A DNA stretch of 64,000 bases, taken from contig JAEPRB010000181.1 in the NCBI GenBank assembly GCA_016758965.1, positions 19,119-83,118 of the forward strand, written 5' to 3'. Shown one piece after another: positions 56,776-64,000 of the stretch. Made by a program: the position numbers and the translations under genes. Below the pieces are notes generated by a model. It worked only from the letters and a program-made list of their open reading frames with translations. It was not told where the DNA came from and searched no databases. The stretch's first letter is position 1. Each line of letters opens with the position of its first letter. Origin of the DNA: Circinella minor (taxonomy: Eukaryota > Mucoromycota > Mucoromycetes > Mucorales > Lichtheimiaceae).

Positions 56776-57061
56776 CATTACAAACACGTTCCACTGTGTT
56801 CATACCATTATATATTATTATATGATTTTTAGAATTCAGGTATTTTCTTGTTGATTCGTATTACGCTCAAAGTACATTTGAATAATCCATGCTTATAAAA
56901 TATGTGTATGCATAAATTCTACTATTAGAAAAACAAAATCTGATTCTTATTTGTTAATAGACACATTCATCAAAACTGGTGTCATGTCATGTTCCCCCCA
57001 ACAACAACAACAAAAAAGGGATGGATCTCAAAAACTTAAATTCTTCGAAATACATGCACAC

Positions 57062-57756
57062 CAGTGTTGGTAGTTACGACTTTCCGACTTTCCGACCTGG
57101 CGGAAACTATGGTTTATAAGGTTTTCACAGTCGGAAACTGGCGGAAATATAGAGCTGGCATCAGTAAACATAAATATGATACATCATATTAAATAAAAGT
57201 ATTCCGGTCCATTTGTATTTTTAATGCATTATATCTGTTATTATTACTATTACTATAACGTTATAATATATGGTCCACAACACGAACTATAAAAATACAT
57301 AGTATAAATAATAACTCGGAAATGACAATAATGAAGTGGTTTTGCATTGATATATAAAGATGCTGCGCAAGCAAATAATAGCTTCAACATAAATATATAT
57401 TGCGCGCTGTTCAGTATATTGGCCTCACAGTTTAAAGCCCGACATCGATTGTCAATGCACAAGAGCTAAATTTATCAGCTACATGCATGATCTATTCAGA
57501 GGAATAAGATTTTTATGTAGACAAACCTAGACTTTAGAGATAACAGTGAGGCTCACTCAGCAAAAGTAAAATAGACATTAGAATATCTTTTTTCATAATT
57601 TATATATAAATATATACTCTCACTCTATCTCTCTTTTTTATTATTATTTTAATGAAACTTTTCATTTCATAATTCCATAATAAACATATTGATTGAATGA
57701 AAAAGGTTTCCGCCATAGGTTTCCGCCTTTTTCGCTATGACGGAAACCCAACATTG
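57062..57756. mobile_element. hAT-type MITE with target site duplication
   Basis: 695-bp element. The left end CAGTGTTGG and right end (reverse complement) CAATGTTGG form short terminal inverted repeats. Both ends carry several subterminal GGCGGAAAC / TTTCCG motifs (57079-57150 and 57707-57748), as hAT transposase binding sites often do. It is flanked by ATGCACAC (57054-57061) and ATGCGCAC (57757-57764), an 8-bp duplication with one mismatch. The interior is AT-rich with no transposase, so it is non-autonomous. Confidence 0.8.
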
Positions 57757-59222
57757 ATGCGCACCCATTTGTATGCGATAAAATACACCAATACATATAC
57801 TCAATTTCACTCTTCCATCTGCCCTCTTGATGGCATCCACTTGAAAATAATTAAAGAAAAGATAATAATTATTATCTCATCATTCAAATTGAAAAAGGAC
57901 AATTAACTTGTAACGTTAAATGCTTGATAAGCCAATGAAATATGACACAAATAATAACAAAATATATGCTACGTACTACATGATAATGATACTTATTCAA
58001 TTACGTGTCCCATTAAACAAAAGCATTTGCTTCTGTTTTATAAATAGTAATTCATTAGCAATAATGACAGACATACTGGTATTTATTATATTCAGAATAT
58101 CCAATAATAAAAATATATTTTGTACAGTTGACATTTTGAAAATAAAAAATTAAAGAAAGTACAATTTATAATACGTAACACGACAAAAATTGACTTTATT
58201 TTCAAACAAGAAGACAAGATAAACAATAGAGGCTCCATAAAGAGTAGCAATAGCAGGTGATTGGAGATGTAAGTAAAAGTCGAAACCTTGACCAATTTCA
58301 CCGGAGAAAGTTTGGGAGTGGAAGTTGGTGTGGATCAATTGCTCAGTGAACACTTCAGTAAACAGTATCTCTCGACTAAATAATAAAAAAAAATAGAGTT
58401 CATCAGGTATCTTTTTGAACTTTGTATCATTTGTGTCATTATTCACTTTGAAGACATAAAAGTTTTACATTACCTATTCAGAACAACGACCTTTGAGAAG
58501 CTACTTCTGCTCGCAACAAATAAACTACCAGGTATAATCCAAACGATTTTCCGAACCTTAGACGGGTTACCGAACAAGGCCAAGCTGGGACATATAGCAC
58601 GAATACACTGCCCTGGGACCCATCAGACAGCACTTGTTTAAGTGACGAACGATGCATGGCGTGGACATACCATACGAATACCAATCAAGGGGACCAAAAC
58701 AAATAGATTAAAGACCAAGTAATTGTTGCTGAGTAACGTCACTCCTCATCCAGGTCGTTGGTTACAAGCGCAGTAGCATCGCTCAACAAAGTATTCAAAA
58801 TAAAAATAAAAAAAAGGAATAGAGTGATCAAGTAGCTTTTTAGATCTCTTGTGTATATTGGTTGATGACCAGGATGAAAAACTGAAATGTGCCTCTATTT
58901 ACCGTCGATCAAGTTCTTATTGTATAAAAGTATCAGTAAAAAAAAAAAAAAACATTAGAAAATTTCAAAGCTCATTTTTAATCCATCTCTCTCTTTTTCA
59001 TCCTTTACTTACAACAAGAAAGAGTAGATGTTTTTTTTTTTTCGCCGGGTTATTCAGTGAACTCGATTTATTGTAAAGCGTTGCAAAAAGTCGCGAACAG
59101 TACAAACAATTTATTTGAGCCAAGAAGTTGGGTCCAGATACCATGTACGAGCCAAAGAGAATTAATTGTTCCCAATTAGGAAATGGTCCCAGTAGCGAGA
59201 TTATTCTATTGTAAAATGACAA

Positions 59223-59540
59223 TTATACTTTATATATGGATTGGAACTTATAACTTTTGAAAAAATAAATAATGATAATAGATAGCCATTTGTTATACGT
59301 ACTCTGTATACGTTCGAGATGCATTTTGCTGTCATTTTTGTCTCTACAATCGATTTTGCTACAGACATTATTGCACTCTGCTTTCTTGTTGTTCCCTTTG
59401 CATTCAATGCTGCCACATATATATGGCACATGTCCTTGATTTTTTTTATGGATTTCTTTAAACGGATTATTACTGCTGTTGCTGTTGCTGCTATCTGTAA
59501 ATGTTTGAAATGCTATAATGGAATTTGGATCTGTCAACAC
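59223..59540 (-). CDS. possible small cysteine-containing protein
   Basis: 105-codon minus-strand ORF. Its first 75 residues look protein-like (TDPNSIIAFQTFTDSS, then PYICGSIECKGNNKKAECNN and VCSKIDCRDKND with six cysteines). The last 25 codons are low-complexity and may be intron, since a GTACGT donor is available at about 59300. An upstream open piece (NGDFMIACGDENSTDV, 59650-59720) could be an earlier exon. Not recognised. Confidence 0.28.
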   Translation of the reverse strand: MLTDPNSIIAFQTFTDSSNSNSSNNPFKEIHKKNQGHVPYICGSIECKGNNKKAECNNVCSKIDCRDKNDSKMHLERIQSTYNKWLSIIIIYFFKSYKFQSIYKV

Positions 59541-61067
59541 TAAATTATATTACAACTACAATTAACACTTTTAAAGACATACTTATCACTTCAAAAAAAA
59601 AAAAAACTCGATTCCATAGCGCTGGATTCAATGGCAGTAGTTCTACTAATGGTTCGGTTTATCGACAATGTTCTTTGAATCATTAACATCAGTAGAATTT
59701 TCATCTCCACACGCAATCATGAAATCTCCATTAGATAATGCTTTTGTTCCATTAGATTTTTTCCTGTCATTAGGATTTCTTCCTTCTGTTTTTTCTTCCA
59801 CGTCTTTTATTATTAGAGTTATATTTCATTGTGAAACTTTTTTTTTTTTTTTTTGTATAATTTATTGTATCAGAGAGTAGAAAAAAACTCGTCTGTTGTA
59901 GAGAATTAATGAGAAAAGTGTAATTAAGAAAGAAAAGAAAATACGTCTAGTGGGTTAATATATAATTGAGAGGTTTATAGTAGAGAAAGAGAAAGAAAGA
60001 AAAAGAACGTGAACTTTTTTCTCTTATGCTTTATGCTTCCTGTTTAAATCTCAGCAACATGTTATAGTCAAAATTGATTGGCTAAATCCAAACGGCATAA
60101 TCTTTTTTTCACTGCCTCATTCACTTTAGCCCGTGCCAAAAGTTGCAAGTTGGTCATTATTATCTTGTACGCTGATGCTTGGTTGGGCTTTCAGAAAATC
60201 ACTTTTTTTTTTTTTTTTGTGTTTGCTAGCGTGAGAAACAATAACAGTTATTGACCATCGTCGACAAAGTAATTGTATTTTTTTTTTCGGTACCATTTGA
60301 AAAAGGCTACAAACATCAGTTACAGGCGAAAGATAGAAGCAAAAAAAAAAAAAAATCCTGATAATCTACTTGTCAACCTTAGGTCAACTATTTATTGTGT
60401 GGTTCTCCCAATCATGTAGTTTAGCAGATAAAGAGCAAATTATAAACTGTTACTATGTTCTATATAGGAAGCAAATACATTTCTTGGGTCCAAATTAACC
60501 TCGACCACGATTCACAAAGGATGGAATTTTTTTTTTTTTTTGTAGGAAATATGAAACGCCATTATAAGGTCGAATTATTCCTTTGTGAAAGATGCCTTTA
60601 CGTTGGCAATATATGACAACAGCACAATACTTTAGATTTACTTTTACCAGCACTTTTATTTTTAGTTTTCAGAGTGTGTGAGTACTCTCAGAAATAGGTA
60701 AGAAGCAAAAATAAAAGATAGTTGTTAAATGATAGGATGTATAATTGAATTATATTATACAAGAGAAAACGAGTGTGTGCCCTAACCCTTTATATTAGTA
60801 TGAGCTCAAAAATACTGTACAAATGTTTAATCTAAATGCCCGTTTTTTAATGCAAGTATGATTTTCTATAATGTCAGCCATCTTTTGATGATGTAAGCAA
60901 ATATTTGATGCTGTAGAAAATGAGAGCTATTTCAAATGAATGTGAGCCACCTAGTAAACAATAATAATCCATATGACCTATAGCGTAGAACAAATCAAAA
61001 GCTTATAAATTACATATATATAAAATTATAATCCGTTTTTTTTTTGTTCTAGAATGAATAACATAGG

Positions 61068-61071
61068 TACG

Positions 61072-61110
<39 letters not shown>
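61068..61110. repeat. compound (TA)n(TG)n microsatellite
   Basis: GTACG followed by about twelve TA units and then eight TG units. A second TG run lies at 61233-61258. Confidence 0.8.
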
Positions 61111-61521
61111 AAAAAGAAAAAATGATCATTCAAATAAAGAAAAAAATTTACAAGCGAAATGAATCATGAAGAAAAAAAGGGTTAGAGAGACTAGGTAGAA
61201 GTGAGATATAAGATAAATTGTTTGTAGTCGTTGATTGTGTGTGTGTGTGTGTGTGTAACAGAGGATTAATGTAATGCGGTTGTATATAATATGTGAATGT
61301 ATTTTTATTCTGGGAAGTGAGGCGGAGGGGGGGAAAGAGAAGAAGAAGAAATGGATGATATGAATTATATATATATATATAAAGTATATGTGTAAAATAA
61401 AAAATAGGACATGAGAGAGAAATTTATTATGAGGAAGAGGAAAGGAGAAGGATAGTTATGAGGGATGACTACTTAACTGAAAATATATGAATGAAAAGGT
61501 GATATTTTAATGCTGATATAC

Positions 61522-62982
61522 TTAAAACAATAGAACGGATGATAATACCACACCCCATAAGGCTATATCACCCAAATGACAAGAAGATGATAATCCATCC
61601 GATGCTGTAGGTGTTTTAGTAGCTTGTGCCATACCGTGATTATTATTCTTGTCATCACAAATAGATGGAATTTTACCCGATTTGACATTTCCAGTTGTTG
61701 TATAATTAGTATTACTTAATACTGTACTATAACCCATTGAATCTAACATACGAAGTATCCCTGGTCCAATAGCAGATTTATATTGATGTTGTGTAATTGT
61801 CCCATTGATCGTTTGATTATAATAAATAGCTGGTATATTCCCATACGTTTCTTCCACAATATCTTCCAATCGTTCACCACGAATATAAGATGCTGTCAAA
61901 ATAAAATCAGGTGTTGTATTATATGTTTCATCCAAATGAGAAATTGATATACCAGGTCGAAAATTTCGATCGGAAAGTTCCATATGGGATGTCAATGCTT
62001 GATCACCTGTCAATAATTTCATGGTTGTATACGTACTATTCAAGTACGTATTCGTATTATATGTACTATTATCAATAGCAGCTGGAGGAAAATGAAAAGA
62101 TAAAGTGCCTTCTTCACTCATGCATGTCCATAACCGATTGGCAGTACGTGATTGGTTCGATCGATTGAATTCTTGTACAAAGTTAATTATAAATGCTTGA
62201 TTATCTTGAACACAAAAGTTTTGCATATCAAATCCAACAGAAGCCAATGATTCTGGAGTGGATGTATTACTTTGTGGATTGTTAATGTATAAAAACTTAT
62301 CAAAAATCATAGTGGGTTGAAATCCAGTGACAAAAATAGGTCCCATTTGTTGATTAATGTACCAATATGGACTAGGTGTCACTAGTTGTAATTCATCACG
62401 ATCAATAATTCCCTCAATAAGTGATCTGAAAGGTGAAGCTTCATTTTCAAAATAAGCTGCCCATGAACTAATAAATCCAAGTCCATGTAAGATTTCGTGT
62501 AACATAATGTATCGTATATCCACTTGTTCAGCCGTCATTGTATCATTCTGTTTTTGTTTTTGTTTTTTTTTTAGAAAAAAAAAATTATTATTATTATATT
62601 TGTTATTTTTTTTTTTTTTTTTTTGGCATCTCAAAATTTAAAGATATAAAAAAGGGGAGGGGTTTTTTCTAAATACTTGCCTGAAAATAATATAATCCAC
62701 CTGGTGGTACACCTGTATTATTCCATCCTTTATTATACGCCTTATCATAATTTATGGAATTCATATACATGTCATGATTAATTTCTATGGCAATATCATG
62801 ATGTGCCCATGCTGATGTATTACTATAAGGTGCTAATTGTTTAGCTAAAGCTTGAGGATAAATATAATTCAAGTCTGCACCATCTTCAAATGGAAGTGTA
62901 AACTGATTGGTTTTTTTGCATAAATATGATGACGTTATTATAAATGCATAAAATAATAATAATAACGCTACCCCCCACACCC

Positions 62983-63020
<38 letters not shown>

Positions 63021-63839
63021 TGTGAAGAAGGAGCACCCCAACCAAAAGTATTATTTGCACAACCTTTTTCACAAAAACTATAATATGTTGCTTGAATTCT
63101 AATTATTATAGTTAATATCATTATAAATTGCATCAATGTTTATATATAAATAAATAAAAACTTACACTAAATCATTCTTAACATTCACTACTTGATTAAA
63201 CTGACTTGCAGCATCTCTTAATGATACTGCAACTCTTTCACAAAATGCTGTATCAATGATACAAAATAAATCCACTCGAACATGTTCACTGACTTCCATT
63301 GAAAAATCCGGTGTACGATTCGAATTAGCACTTGATACAGTACCGTCATCATTTCCTGTTAATGAAGCACTACCCACTTTAGAATTAAGACCTTGTTCAT
63401 CCACTTTACCACCTTTACTGGTACTTGTTGATTCAATTTGAAATTCGTTTGTTGATATATCGCCAACAATAGGGTATATTTCATGGGTTTCATGTTGTAT
63501 TTCTACTTTATATCCTCCACCGTTATTGTTGCCAAGATTTTTCTTTTTATTATCGTCGTTGTCATCGTTGTCGTCGTCGTCGTCGTCTTCGTCATAATTG
63601 TCTTCCATTTCGTTATCATAGTTGTCATAATCATAACCTTTATTGTCACGTTGTTGGTGATAATGAAGAGTATGACTCTTGTTGTTATAATTAGGAGTTG
63701 TTTTTGTCAATGAAAATTCAATCGTTTCGTCTTTTTTTGTTAATTCTTTTACATTGTCATGGACACCAATAACAACAAGAATTGTTTTGGTGGAAACAAG
63801 TAAAAAAAATAACAGAATATATAAACAATGTAAAGTCAT
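61522..63839 (-). CDS. secreted GPI-anchored zincin-like metalloprotease
   Basis: Exons 63839-63166, 63098-63020, 62902-62681 and 62547-61522 give 666 residues. Intron 3 starts with GC rather than GT (CAG|GCAAGT), and only this donor keeps frame. The N-terminus is a signal peptide (LYILLFFLLVSTKTILVV), followed by a disordered stretch with a poly-D/N tract (about residues 75-100). Exon 2 has a C-rich turn (YYSFCEKGCANNTFGWGAP). Exon 4 holds the zinc-binding HEILHGLGF (residues 342-350) within FISSWAAYF. The third zinc ligand is not obvious: the metzincin third His is absent at its usual place. Many N-x-S/T sites follow. The last 25 residues are a GPI signal (SSSCHLGDIALWGVVLSSVLLF, small residues then hydrophobic tail). 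Likely a cell-surface peptidase of an undefined HExxH family. Confidence 0.85.
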
Positions 63840-63877
63840 GAACTAAAAAAAAAAAAAGAATGCAACTTTTTTTTTGA

Positions 63878-64000
63878 ATTTCCAAGTTTGCGTATATAAG
63901 CGCTAGAATTGTTGAGTCTGCAAAGCAGGTTAATGTGGAGGACTGTGAGAACTGGATCAGGCACTCTGCTTCATTTTTTGATAGGTGTTTGGCTCTTGAG
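63878..64000 (+). pseudogene. C-terminal fragment of a DDE_3 transposase (window edge)
   Basis: One frame stays open from 63878 to the window end and reads ARIVESAKQVNVEDCENWIR then HSASFFDRCLALE. This matches the C-terminal helix of IS630-like fungal transposases and parallels CIQHSVNLF..KCLNKEPI in the relic at 45.2 kb. Whether it is part of a whole element or a fragment cannot be seen. It starts 39 bases from the start codon of the divergent zincin gene. Confidence 0.55.

Larger units (their letters stand above)
57765..61521. other. 3.8 kb repeat-rich intergenic region
   Basis: Contains a less AT-rich patch at 58470-58790 with uninterpreted minus-strand ORFs (SLKQVLSDGSQGSVFVLYV and, after a possible intron, SREILFTEVFTEQLIHTN), a tentative ORF at 59223-59540, microsatellites at 61068-61110 and 61233-61258, and otherwise AT-rich sequence. 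No known gene. Confidence 0.5.

Noticed and set aside
57253..57462. ORF within the hAT MITE
   Set aside because: Short, no hAT dimerisation motif, chance ORF in a non-autonomous element.
58150..58684. Two minus-strand ORFs as a two-exon gene
   Set aside because: Possible donor and acceptor exist, but frame, start and composition do not give a coherent protein; left as unexplained patch.
63483..63713. Plus-strand valine/isoleucine-rich ORF
   Set aside because: Antisense of the Asp/Asn-rich tract in the zincin gene.
1..64000. CRISPR arrays, bacterial operons, rRNA genes
   Set aside because: Eukaryotic gene structure throughout; short repeats found are microsatellites or transposon parts, and no rRNA-like block is readable.

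Overview
This 64 kb window is eukaryotic nuclear DNA from an AT-rich, intron-rich fungus. The gene set (ELG1, SDHAF3/ACN9, TFC7-like phosphatase, casein kinase 1, SQT1, RalGAP alpha, NAP1, F-box/RCC1 protein), the many short GT-AG introns, the long A/T homopolymers and the types of transposon relic all fit an early-diverging fungus, most likely Mucoromycota. The species cannot be named from the sequence. Exon models were built by hand; for every gene called with confidence, the spliced length is a multiple of three and the frame continues across every junction.

Layout. 1-13.4 kb is gene-dense: a possible 3' exon at the left edge, ELG1 (-), SDHAF3 (+), a TFC7-like histidine phosphatase (-), a Q-rich protein with a cluster of SUMO consensus sites (-), casein kinase 1 (-), SQT1 (+) and a small serine-rich protein (-). 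After a tentative 3-exon gene (13.6-14.2 kb), 14.2-26.7 kb is a transposon graveyard. It holds a diverged tandem array, a dispersed repeat, two intact orphan genes with recognisable promoters and a decayed Ty3/gypsy integrase. 26.7-40.2 kb is genic again: a membrane protein with a PY motif, a secreted glutaminyl cyclase, a single-finger C2H2 protein and an 8.7 kb, 24-exon RalGAP alpha gene. 40.2-45.8 kb is a second repeat island with a 2.1 kb segment bounded by GC-rich inverted repeats, a 22-bp tandem repeat and a broken DDE transposase. 45.9-51.6 kb carries NAP1 (+), a SAF1-like F-box/RCC1 gene (-) and an uncharacterised gene (-). 51.6-61.5 kb is a third repeat island with a multi-exon decayed gene and a hAT-type MITE whose target duplication is still visible. 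The window ends with a GPI-anchored zincin-like gene (-) and, at the right edge, the C-terminal end of another DDE transposase (+).

The genes do not form an operon or an obvious cluster; they are ordinary housekeeping and signalling loci (genome maintenance, chromatin assembly, ribosome assembly, Ral-type GTPase control, complex II assembly, secretory pathway enzymes). The less explained parts are the SUMO-site protein, the orphan genes inside the first repeat island, the inverted-repeat element at 41.8-43.9 kb and the decayed repeat-family gene with a GC-rich ORF inside it.
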